Below, in pieces: positions 54,694-62,353 of a stretch of DNA of 64,000 bases. The notes under the pieces are model-generated. The model ran no database searches, was not told the DNA's origin, and saw nothing but the letters and a program-made list of their open reading frames with translations. Source of the stretch: Candidatus Hydrogenedentota bacterium (GTDB lineage Bacteria; Hydrogenedentota; Hydrogenedentia; Hydrogenedentales; JAGMZX01); contig JAKQEQ010000138.1 in assembly GCA_029556545.1 (NCBI GenBank), forward strand, positions 80,977 through 144,976. Reading direction: 5' to 3'. Within the stretch, counting starts at the first letter, position 1. Each line of letters begins with the position of its first letter. Position numbers and translations under genes: made by a program.

Positions 54694-56934
54694 ATGATGC
54701 GCGGGAAATGGATGCCGTCGGTCTTGTTGGCCCTCTTGGCCGCAACGGCCCTTGCGGACGATGCGATCGCGCGGCGGACGGGATATCTCGAACAGTTGCG
54801 GCGGCTGTTGCCGGAGAGCAAGGCATGGACGGGTTGGATCGAGGAATCGGGCGAGTTGCCGCCGGATTTCGAGGCTATGCCGGCGTCGGCGGCGCTGCCG
54901 GACCCGCTCGAACGCGACGGCGCGCGGATAACGACGCCGGAGGCGTGGGCAGAACACCGGGAAACGTTGAAGGCGCTGCTCGCGCAGTGGGTGATCGGGA
55001 CCGCGCCGCCGACACCGGACCATATCGAGGCGGCGGTGCTGGAGGAGTGGCGCGAGGAGGGCTGCACGGTCCGCGAGGTCGAACTGCGTTTCGGCCCGGA
55101 GCATCGGGCGCGGTTGTGGTGCGAGGTGATGGTCCCGGACGGCGACGGGCCGTTCCCAGTGTTCATGACGCAGCACAATCATCGCGCGTGGGCGCTCATC
55201 GCGCTGCAGCGGGGATATCTGGCCTGTGTCTATGCGGGCGCGGATACGCGCGACGACACGGACACGTTCCTCGAAGCCTATCCGGGCTATGACTGGTCGC
55301 GGTTGACGCGCCGCGCGTGGGCGGCGGGCCGCTGTATCGATTATCTCGAAACCGTGCCGCAGGCGGACGCGCGGCGCGTGGCAATCACGGGGCATTCGCG
55401 GAACGGCAAGCAGTCGCTCATCGCCTCGGCCCTTGACGAACGCTTCGCGGCGGTCATATCGAGCAGTTCCGGGGCGGGCGGGTCGATGCCGACGCGGCTG
55501 TACTCGGAGCAGCAGTACGGCGAAGGCATCGAGTTCATCACGCGCAATTTCCCCGAGTGGTTCCACCCGCGCTGGCGCTTCTTCGTCGGACACGAGGACC
55601 GCCTGCCGGTGGACCTGCACACGCCGGTCGCGCTCAGCGCGCCGCGCCCGTGTCTCATCAGTACGGCGCTGAACGACAACGTGGACAGTGTTTGGGCGGG
55701 GGAACAGGCGTATCACGCCGTAAAGCCAGTCTACGCGCTCTTCGGCGCGGAGGATAAACTGCGCATCCTGTACCGGCCCGGCGGCCACGAGACTTGGCCC
55801 ACCGTCATCGAGCGCTATATCGATTGGTGCGATGCGCAGTTCGGGCGCGGTGCATATGCGTTCCCCGAACGGCTGATTCACCCGTACGATTGGGAGACGT
55901 GGCGCGCCCGCGCGCGGACGGCGCCAGACCCCGCCGCGTATCCTGAGCGGACCATCGATGAACTAATGCACGATATGTGGGCCGGGCATTCTGCCCGCGA
56001 ATCCTTTCCCGAATACCGCGACGAAATCCGCGCCCACGTGCGCGCGCTGCTCGGTTCGCCGCCGCCCAAGGCCGCGAATCCCGGCGGCGATTACGGCAAG
56101 GAGCCGGCGCATATCGAAACCCTGTTGAACCGCGCCGTCCCGGGCGCGCGCTTGCAGAAACAGGACCTCGTCTTCGGCGAATACATCAACGCGGACGTGT
56201 ACGCGCCGCACAAGCTCGATCTCGAAACCGGGCGCGCGCCCGCCGTGCTATGGCTGCATCCCGTGTCGTGCGCGCGGGGGTACGTCATGGGCTACCGACG
56301 CGGCGAGCATCCTTTCGCGACCGTCGCCCGCGCGGGGTTCGCCGTGTTCTGCTACGACCAGATTGGGTTTGGCCGCCGCATTGAAGAGGTTGAGGGATTC
56401 TACGACCGCTACCCGGATTGGTCGCTCCTTGGCAAGATGGTGCGCGACGCCCGGTCCGCCCTCGACGTACTGTGCGCGCTGCCCTACGTGGACGCATCGA
56501 AGGTCTACGTGGTCGGCTACGGCCTCGGCGCGATGGTCGGCCTGCACTTGTGCGCTCTCGACGACCGGCCCGCCGGGCTGCTGGCACTCTCGCCGCCGAC
56601 CCCGTTCCGCGCCGAGGACGGCCTGCGCCGCTGGTCCCGCGACTGGCTGCTTGCGCCGCAACTCGGGTGCTTCCTCGGGCGGGAGCAACGCCTTCCCTAC
56701 GACATCCCGAGCCTCGTTACCGCGTGCGCGCCCAAGCCCGTCGCGCTCGTCACCGCCCAGCTCGATTGGGATTCGCCGCCCGCCCACGCCGCCGGCGTCC
56801 TCGAGGCCGCACGCCCCGTCTACGCCCTTTTCGACGCCGATGAGGCCCTCGTCCACCTCGTCCCCGAGGACTACAACCGCTTCGACGAGGCGATGCAGGC
56901 CGTCGTCGTCGATTGGCTCCGGCGTTTAGAGTAA
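54694..56934 (+). CDS. Secreted tandem alpha/beta hydrolase: CE15-like esterase plus inactive copy
   Basis: GGGGAG precedes ATG ATG at 54694/54697. A signal peptide (SVLLALLAATALADD) leads to an N-terminal esterase domain. Its nucleophile motif GHSRNGKQSL is close to the glucuronoyl-esterase GCSRxGK form, SSSSGAGGS follows, and the base is in RPGGHETW. From about residue 470 a second hydrolase fold follows (VLWLHPVSCARGYVMGYRRG, FAVFCYDQIGFGRR). Its elbow is GYGLGAM, with Gly in place of Ser, and the terminal His motif is replaced by VPEDYNRF, so it is probably inactive. It likely cleaves polysaccharide side-chain esters. Confidence 0.78.
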   Translation: MMRGKWMPSVLLALLAATALADDAIARRTGYLEQLRRLLPESKAWTGWIEESGELPPDFEAMPASAALPDPLERDGARITTPEAWAEHRETLKALLAQWVIGTAPPTPDHIEAAVLEEWREEGCTVREVELRFGPEHRARLWCEVMVPDGDGPFPVFMTQHNHRAWALIALQRGYLACVYAGADTRDDTDTFLEAYPGYDWSRLTRRAWAAGRCIDYLETVPQADARRVAITGHSRNGKQSLIASALDERFAAVISSSSGAGGSMPTRLYSEQQYGEGIEFITRNFPEWFHPRWRFFVGHEDRLPVDLHTPVALSAPRPCLISTALNDNVDSVWAGEQAYHAVKPVYALFGAEDKLRILYRPGGHETWPTVIERYIDWCDAQFGRGAYAFPERLIHPYDWETWRARARTAPDPAAYPERTIDELMHDMWAGHSARESFPEYRDEIRAHVRALLGSPPPKAANPGGDYGKEPAHIETLLNRAVPGARLQKQDLVFGEYINADVYAPHKLDLETGRAPAVLWLHPVSCARGYVMGYRRGEHPFATVARAGFAVFCYDQIGFGRRIEEVEGFYDRYPDWSLLGKMVRDARSALDVLCALPYVDASKVYVVGYGLGAMVGLHLCALDDRPAGLLALSPPTPFRAEDGLRRWSRDWLLAPQLGCFLGREQRLPYDIPSLVTACAPKPVALVTAQLDWDSPPAHAAGVLEAARPVYALFDADEALVHLVPEDYNRFDEAMQAVVVDWLRRLE

Positions 56935-56957
56935 CCCACAGGTGTGTCATAGAAACC

Positions 56958-56980
56958 TGTGGCACAGTCACTGTGCCACA
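56958..56980 (+). terminator. Hairpin after the tandem hydrolase gene
   Basis: TGTGGCACAG-TCA-CTGTGCCACA is a perfect 10-bp stem starting 23 bases past the stop. There is no T-run, so it may be a dispersed repeat as well as a transcript end. Another dyad, CACAGGT/ACCTGTG, precedes it. Confidence 0.45.
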
Positions 56981-57006
56981 AGAGGAAATTCCCCCGGGGA
57001 ATATTG

Positions 57007-57048
57007 TATAATGCCGGGTGTGGCGGGGTCGATTTTTGTCCCCGCCAC
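57007..57048 (+). promoter_or_regulatory. Promoter -10 and leader hairpin of the ferredoxin gene
   Basis: TATAAT at 57007-57012 is followed by a 9-bp perfect stem (GTGGCGGGG/CCCCGCCAC) with loop TCGATTTTTGT. The hairpin would form at the very 5' end of the mRNA, 65 bases before the GTG start. No -35 match is seen. Confidence 0.5.
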
Positions 57049-57113
57049 GAGATCATTACGGCAAGGTCCCGCAGGCATGGCCGGCATGCGGGCGGCAGTG
57101 AAAGGATAGTCTT

Positions 57114-57293
57114 GTGGCAGCGGTAGTGGATATGGACTTGTGCGCGGGTTGCGCCGCGTGCGTGGAAGAATGTCCCACGGAGTCGATTACGCTCAATGAT
57201 GACGGCCAGGCCGTCATTGATCCGGAGACGTGCAACGACTGCGGCGCGTGCGTCGAGGTGTGCCCGAGCGAGGCAATCAGCATTCCGTCGTAA
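57114..57293 (+). CDS. 2[4Fe-4S] ferredoxin
   Basis: AAAGGA eight bases before GTG 57114; only 59 residues, so it is easily missed. Two clusters are visible: CAGCAACVEECP and CNDCGACVEVCP, each CxxCxxC plus CP. This is the classic clostridial-type electron carrier. The next gene is a RACo-type activator that needs low-potential electrons, so this ferredoxin may be its donor. That link is inferred from adjacency. Confidence 0.93.
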   Translation: MAAVVDMDLCAGCAACVEECPTESITLNDDGQAVIDPETCNDCGACVEVCPSEAISIPS

Positions 57294-57458
57294 ACTCCCG
57301 GCGGCACAGGTGTCCGACCCGTGATTCAAGAAAATCATGGGCAATATTTCCATGCCACTTGAATTGCAGGCGATCTGCTCATGCCACGCGGAGAAGACCG
57401 CTTTGGCGACGTCGCGCGCGGTTCTTGACGTTTGTGAGCGCAGGAAGGAAGACACGGG

Positions 57459-59333
57459 ATGGCACGGCCTCATCCGGGGGAATCCGCCGCAAGCGGACCG
57501 GATACCCACGTCCGCGTGATGTTTCAGCCGCACGGACGCGAGGCGTCGGTGCTTGCGGGCAGCAGCCTGCTGGAAGCGGCGGCGTGCGTCGGCTTGACCA
57601 TCGAGACGCCGTGCGGCGGGGGGGCCCGCTGCGGCAAGTGCCGCGTGCAGATTACGACGGGCGCGCCTGATCCGGGCGCGGCTGAGGCGGCGGTGTTCTC
57701 CGAGGCGGAACTGCGCGCGGGCTGGCGGCTCGCGTGTCAAACCCACCTTGATGCGTCGGCCACGGTGTATGTGCCGGAGATGTCGCTCTTCGGCAGCCGA
57801 CACCAGATTCTGGTCGATTTCGAACGGGCCGAAACGGGCGCGTTGTGTCCGGCGGTGCGCAAGGAACTTGTGGCCATGGAGGCGCCCACGCTCGATGACG
57901 ATGCGCCTGATCTGATGCGCCTCGAACAGCGCCTGGGCCGCGTCAGCGTCGATGCGGCGCTACTGCGGGAACTGTCCCCGAAACTGCGTCGCTCACGGTT
58001 CCAGGGCACGGCGGTTCTCGCCGATCATCGCCTTATCGACTTCGAATCCGGCGATACGCGCGACTCGTGTTACGGCGTCGCGGTCGACGTGGGCACGACG
58101 ACGCTGGTCGGGGCGCTTGTCGACCTGAGCACGGGCGTCGAGCGGGCCATCGCCGCGCGAATGAACCCGCAGGTGCGCTATGGCGACGACGTGCTGTCGC
58201 GCATCCGCCATGCCTCGGAAAAGCCTAACGGCCTGGACGAGTTGCGCGATGCGGTAACCGGCGAAGTCTCGTCCATCATCGCCGAGCTATGCGAACGCGC
58301 GGGTGTGCGCGCCGAGCATGTCTACGAAGCCACGTTCTCCGGCAACACGACGATGGAACACCTGTTGTGCGGGCTGTACCCGGCCGCGCTGGGCCAGGTG
58401 CCCTTCACGCCGACCTTCGCGCGGGGCCTTTGGTTTCCCGCCGCCGACTTGGGTCTCCCGATACACCCTCGCGGCCTCGCCTATGTATTTCCGGTCATCG
58501 GCGGATTCGTGGGCGGCGACACGGTCGCGGGCATGCTTGCGACGCATCTCGATGCGCACGAGGGTCCAACGCTGATGGTGGACATCGGCACAAACGGCGA
58601 GATAGTGCTGGCCCATGACAGACAACGCTGGGCCGCTTCGACGGCGGCCGGGCCCGCCTTCGAGGGCGCGCGCATTTCGTGCGGCATGCGGGCAACGCGC
58701 GGCGCCATCGAGAAGATCGTGATCGAGGACGACATCCATTGCAGCGTCATCGACGACGCACCGCCCGTGGGGCTTTGCGGCAGCGCGCTCATCGACGCCG
58801 TGGCCGAGCTATTACACCACGGCATCGTTTCGTCGCGGGGCAAGCTGCTCGATGCGGACGAACTGCCCTCCTCAGTGCCCGACGCGCTGCGGCGGCGCTT
58901 GTGCACGAACGCGCAGGGCGAACCGGCGTTCCTCCTCGCGAAGGGCGAGGCGACCGTGACGCTCTCGCAGCGCGACATCCGGGAATTGCAGCTTGCGAGC
59001 GGCGCAATGCGCGCGGGCATAAACATTCTACTCAAGAACGCGGGTATCGCCGCGGCCGATCTTGCGCGCATCCGCATCGCGGGCGCGTTCGGGAGCTTCA
59101 TCCGCCGCGGCAACGCGCAGCGCATCGGCCTGCTGCCCCTCGAGGTCGAGCGCAGCCGCATCCAGCACGTGGGCAACGCCTCGCTCAGCGGTGCGCGGTG
59201 GGCGCTGCTGTCGACCGAGGCCCGCGCACGCGCCGAGGAACTCGCCCGCGCCACACGGCACATCGAACTCTCCCGCGATCCCGACTTCGACATCGAGTTC
59301 GCCATGGCCATGATCTTTCCCGATCTCGACTGA
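57459..59333 (+). CDS. RACo-like ASKHA corrinoid-activation protein with N-terminal [2Fe-2S] domain
   Basis: GGAAGGAAG precedes ATG 57459. Residues 1-100 are a plant-type [2Fe-2S] ferredoxin domain with Cys52, Cys58, Cys61 and Cys93 (PCGGGARCGKCR). The rest is an ASKHA ATPase: phosphate 1 loop YGVAVDVGTTTLVGALVDL, GNTTMEHLLCG, IGGFVGGDTVAG, MVDIGTNGEIVLA and GAFGSFI. These are features of RACo/RamA reductive activators that return Co(II) corrinoid to Co(I). At 624 residues it is the family size. The methyltransferase and corrinoid protein it would serve are not in this window. Confidence 0.92.
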   Translation: MARPHPGESAASGPDTHVRVMFQPHGREASVLAGSSLLEAAACVGLTIETPCGGGARCGKCRVQITTGAPDPGAAEAAVFSEAELRAGWRLACQTHLDASATVYVPEMSLFGSRHQILVDFERAETGALCPAVRKELVAMEAPTLDDDAPDLMRLEQRLGRVSVDAALLRELSPKLRRSRFQGTAVLADHRLIDFESGDTRDSCYGVAVDVGTTTLVGALVDLSTGVERAIAARMNPQVRYGDDVLSRIRHASEKPNGLDELRDAVTGEVSSIIAELCERAGVRAEHVYEATFSGNTTMEHLLCGLYPAALGQVPFTPTFARGLWFPAADLGLPIHPRGLAYVFPVIGGFVGGDTVAGMLATHLDAHEGPTLMVDIGTNGEIVLAHDRQRWAASTAAGPAFEGARISCGMRATRGAIEKIVIEDDIHCSVIDDAPPVGLCGSALIDAVAELLHHGIVSSRGKLLDADELPSSVPDALRRRLCTNAQGEPAFLLAKGEATVTLSQRDIRELQLASGAMRAGINILLKNAGIAAADLARIRIAGAFGSFIRRGNAQRIGLLPLEVERSRIQHVGNASLSGARWALLSTEARARAEELARATRHIELSRDPDFDIEFAMAMIFPDLD

Positions 59334-59503
59334 CGTGGCAATTCTTGGCCCGAGAACCGCGCCATCGCGCCCGAGAAACCCAAGCGACTTCAAGTCACCC
59401 GACCGATCGCCTGTGCGCCCGTAGGTCCCGCGCCGTGTCCCGCCGCGTGGAGGCGTCCCCGCGTTCTGTGTTATTCTTGAGACGCAGTCAAGAATCGCCG
59501 TCA

Positions 59504-59582
59504 CGGGGCGTGGCGCAGCCCGGTTTAGCGCGCTTGGTTTGGGACCAAGAGGTCGCGGGTTCGAATCCCGCCGCCCCGACCA
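59504..59582 (+). tRNA. tRNA-Pro (UGG)
   Basis: This is a 79-base cloverleaf with acceptor CGGGGCG/CGCCCCG, discriminator A and encoded CCA. The anticodon arm is CTTGG-TTTGGGA-CCAAG, giving anticodon TGG at 59540-59542, and the T arm is GCGGGTTCGAATCCCGC. A perfect hairpin follows. Confidence 0.97.
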
Positions 59583-59596
59583 TTCTAAAGCAATGT

Positions 59597-59630
59597 GCGC
59601 CAGAGACTTGCGTGACATAGTCTCTGGCGC
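59597..59630 (+). terminator. Terminator after tRNA-Pro
   Basis: A perfect 12-bp stem GCGCCAGAGACT/AGTCTCTGGCGC with a 10-base loop lies 14 bases past the tRNA and is followed by TTGTTC. Confidence 0.8.
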
Positions 59631-59961
59631 TTGTTCATTAGCTTAACAGACCGTAAGCGCATGCTAAGCGCAAACAGAACGAGAAGATCGGTCTGCTCGG
59701 AATCCCGGTTACACACCCGATCTTTTCCCGATGCTAATCCGGTTGTCCTCCCGATAGACCTTCTTGTACCGTTCGGTCAATGTGAGGAAGGCGTTTCCAC
59801 CGCGCCCATGGCATCCCCTCCCGTAACGCCCAATTCCGGTAGCTTCCCGCATCGCCCCGGAGCCGTATCGACCGCTCCGCGAACATCATATAGTGTCCAT
59901 GCCCCGAAACGCCCGCAGGCCGCAGGCCGGGGGAACACATCGCGCGCCCGGAGGCAGCGCG
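59631..59961. other. Spacer after tRNA-Pro, no gene seen
   Basis: This is a lower-GC stretch between the tRNA terminator and the stop of a minus-strand secreted gene. No integrase, direct repeat of the tRNA 3' end or coding frame was recognised. Confidence 0.5.
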
Positions 59962-61395
59962 TTACTCTTCCGGCCGGAATATGAGCGTTGTCGCCGCGGT
60001 TGATTCGATGTCAAGCCAGACAATAAGGTCTGTACTTGTCTGGGTGTGCCGATGGCCGAAGCGGAACGCAGATCCCCGTTCCACCTGATGCCCGTCGCGT
60101 TGCAGTACAACACCATGGCCGCCCCAGTTTTGGATGACAAAGGCCGGATTGAGAAGCGGGTGTCCCTCGTCCGCGAGCAGGCGCAAGATGAGCGGCATCG
60201 CCGTTTCGTTTTGGGTTCTGGTTACGTGATAGGCGCGTTCGGCCGGATCATAGCACTCCGTGTTGTACCCGGCGCTGTCCACCGTCAAAGGGGCAGCGTT
60301 CTCCCATGATTTGGCAAGCGGCACGAGCGCGGCAACATCCAGATGGGTCATGCCGTGCAACATGATTTTGGTTCGCCGGTTTCGGTCCTTGGAATGGAAG
60401 TTCCAGAGGTCGTCCCGTTGATGGGCCATGTGTACCAGCGAGGAATGGGAAGGCCGCCGCGCCGATTCGGCCAGCCTGCCGTCTGAGGCATCGGTGGAGA
60501 CGGGCCAATGGTCCCAGAAGTTGAAGCAGGAACCTTTGCCATGGCCGCGAAACGGCGTAACCACAAGACCGTTGGCTTCCGGACTGGACGGAATGATGGC
60601 GAAGGGGCTCTGTGCGGCTTTGATGTTTATCTTGAGGATGGTGGCGTTTTCGGGCGGTGTGCTAAACGGGGGCGGTCCCTGCGGGGTCCAGGTGAAGGTT
60701 TGGTCTTCCCCCTTCAGGTTGGCAAGAGAGACGGCCGCCAGCTCGATGTTGTCTTCCGGCATGGTTCCCGGTTGATTGAGGACAATGGCCTCGTGCCATT
60801 CCATCCACTTATCGGGCGCAGAGGTATGTACCGTAATGCTACGAACGCCAACGGCATCCGGGTAGAGGTAGTAATACTCGTCGACCCAGTCGCTCCAGCC
60901 CGTGTTAGGGTCCGTAAAGGGGTGGTTATAGCCAACATCGACCGGTGCGTAGCGCCAATGGATTACGGCTCGGGCATCCGTGTTTTCGATGATACGCACA
61001 TGGGAATAGCGGCATTGCTTGTCCGACATGGGTTCACAACAGCCTTGAGTGTTCGGAGAATCCTTGCCGCTTCTTTCCACGAACGCATTCGTATACCAGA
61101 TGCCTGTGCCGGTCACCCAGCAAGGGATGTAGCTTGTACCGCGCCAGAAAACGAATTTGTGACTGCCGGTGTCGAAGCGGACTACTACATCCGCATGGGG
61201 CCCGATGCGCCAGGAAGCATCCCAGGCCTCTTCGTAGCGGAGGGTGGTGTAATACGCGCCGAAGCGGCCCGGCCCATCCGGTCCGGACGGCATGCGCGGC
61301 AATTCCTCCGCCTGGATCACACAGGCCAAAACAAGCAGCATGCTCCAAGCGGCGATCCGATAGTACGCGTTGAAACCAGACATCCATGCTTGCAT
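59962..61395 (-). CDS. Secreted conserved protein of unknown function
   Basis: AGGAG nine bases before ATG 61395 sets the start (MQAWMSGFNAYYRIAAWSML); the longer frame runs into the IstB remnant. A signal peptide (WSMLLVLACVIQA) precedes a 450-residue domain rich in Trp/Tyr/Asp (GRFGAYYTTLRYEEAWDASW, HKFVFWRGTSYIPCWVTGTG, RAVIHWRYAPVDVGYNHPFT, SDWVDEYYYLYPDAVGVRSI). I have the impression of a family widespread in Planctomycetes/Lentisphaerae-like genomes but cannot name it. It looks beta-rich and may handle a carbohydrate. There is no GEG linker and no C-terminal module. Confidence 0.7.
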   Translation of the reverse strand: MQAWMSGFNAYYRIAAWSMLLVLACVIQAEELPRMPSGPDGPGRFGAYYTTLRYEEAWDASWRIGPHADVVVRFDTGSHKFVFWRGTSYIPCWVTGTGIWYTNAFVERSGKDSPNTQGCCEPMSDKQCRYSHVRIIENTDARAVIHWRYAPVDVGYNHPFTDPNTGWSDWVDEYYYLYPDAVGVRSITVHTSAPDKWMEWHEAIVLNQPGTMPEDNIELAAVSLANLKGEDQTFTWTPQGPPPFSTPPENATILKINIKAAQSPFAIIPSSPEANGLVVTPFRGHGKGSCFNFWDHWPVSTDASDGRLAESARRPSHSSLVHMAHQRDDLWNFHSKDRNRRTKIMLHGMTHLDVAALVPLAKSWENAAPLTVDSAGYNTECYDPAERAYHVTRTQNETAMPLILRLLADEGHPLLNPAFVIQNWGGHGVVLQRDGHQVERGSAFRFGHRHTQTSTDLIVWLDIESTAATTLIFRPEE

Positions 61396-61429
61396 GAGCA
61401 CTATCTCCTGTACGAGCGACGCCGTATAT

Positions 61430-61861
61430 TCAGAACGAGATGCCACAGCAGCACGCCGTCGTGCGAGACGCCCGGTTTCCGAGTATCTCGGTCCAGTTTT
61501 CGAAGGGCAGGTTCGTAGTGAGGATAACGCTCTGTTGTTCGTAGGCGCGGCTGAGCACTTCGAAGAGGAGTTCGGCGCCGGTCTTGGAGAAAGGGACATA
61601 GCCGAACTCGTCGAGGATGAGGAGGCGGCATCGGGCCAATCGCTTGAAGACGCATTCGAGTCGGCGATTGTCTCGGGCCTCGATGACCTGGGTGACGAGC
61701 GCGGTGACGGTGCGGAAGCGGACGTGTTCTCCCTGGGCGCAGGCGGCATGTCCGAGTACGGTGCCGATGTGGGTCTTGGCGGTGCCGGGGTTTCCCATTA
61801 CCAGAATGTTCTCGTGCTCCTCGAGGCATTCACCGCGCATGTCCAATTCCAAGGGAAGCAA
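61430..61861 (-). mobile_element. Remnant of an IS21 family IstB helper ATPase
   Basis: Walker A is GNPGTAKTH (usual G replaced by A), Walker B LLILDEFGYVPF, then TTNLPFENWTEIL. This is the IstB/DnaC-like fold that assists IstA. The N-terminus starts late, and after EILG the reading frame changes, with family-like LLWHLVLNI...SYR appearing in another frame before 61401. No IstA gene is nearby. The copy is therefore broken. Confidence 0.82.
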
Positions 61862-62353
61862 GACATGAGCTCATTGTATTATCCTTCTCATAAGGGGGTA
61901 TAACCAGAAGTTGTGTGTAGATAAGAAGAGCGTATTCTGTTGGCAACTACGCCAAACCGGCTCCGTGAGCCTACCCGCGGTTATCGTAGTGGGTGGTGGC
62001 GGGGTGGTTCAACTGCTGACTTGGACGAACGCTTGCGTATTGTACAAGGTTGTGGCAAACTAATCTCATCGGGCGAAGGTAAGGCTGCCCTTGCCGACGA
62101 GTGGACAGTCAAGGGGCATGGCGGTGCGGGTCGTCGGGAATACGGACACCGTATAGCGACGGAACGTACTTGAGAGTAGTGTTCTCATGTCGTCCGGTCT
62201 TGTCACAATGATGGATTACCCATAGCTCTATGAACGCGCAAGGTAACGAGGACTACACTCCGCTTGTGGTCGCTTGGGAGAAAGCGGCTGTTGTCCAATG
62301 TCCGCTGAGCCGTAACGGGTCTGAGTTGAAATACGTGGCAGGGAGAACATCTG
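61862..62353. other. Intergenic region upstream of the final gene, no gene seen
   Basis: The stretch contains no frame with protein character. It is less GC-rich than its surroundings and follows the IS21 remnant, so part may be element-derived. It should hold the promoter of the 62354 gene. Confidence 0.5.

Noticed and set aside
54484-55881. 465-residue antisense frame over the esterase gene
   Set aside because: Arg-rich with no domain; the sense frame has a signal peptide and hydrolase motifs.
59028-59618. Minus frame with GRRDSNPRPLGPKP
   Set aside because: This is the well-known spurious translation across antisense tRNA-Pro.
59582-59961. Possible integration site after tRNA-Pro
   Set aside because: No integrase gene or duplicated tRNA 3' end was seen nearby.
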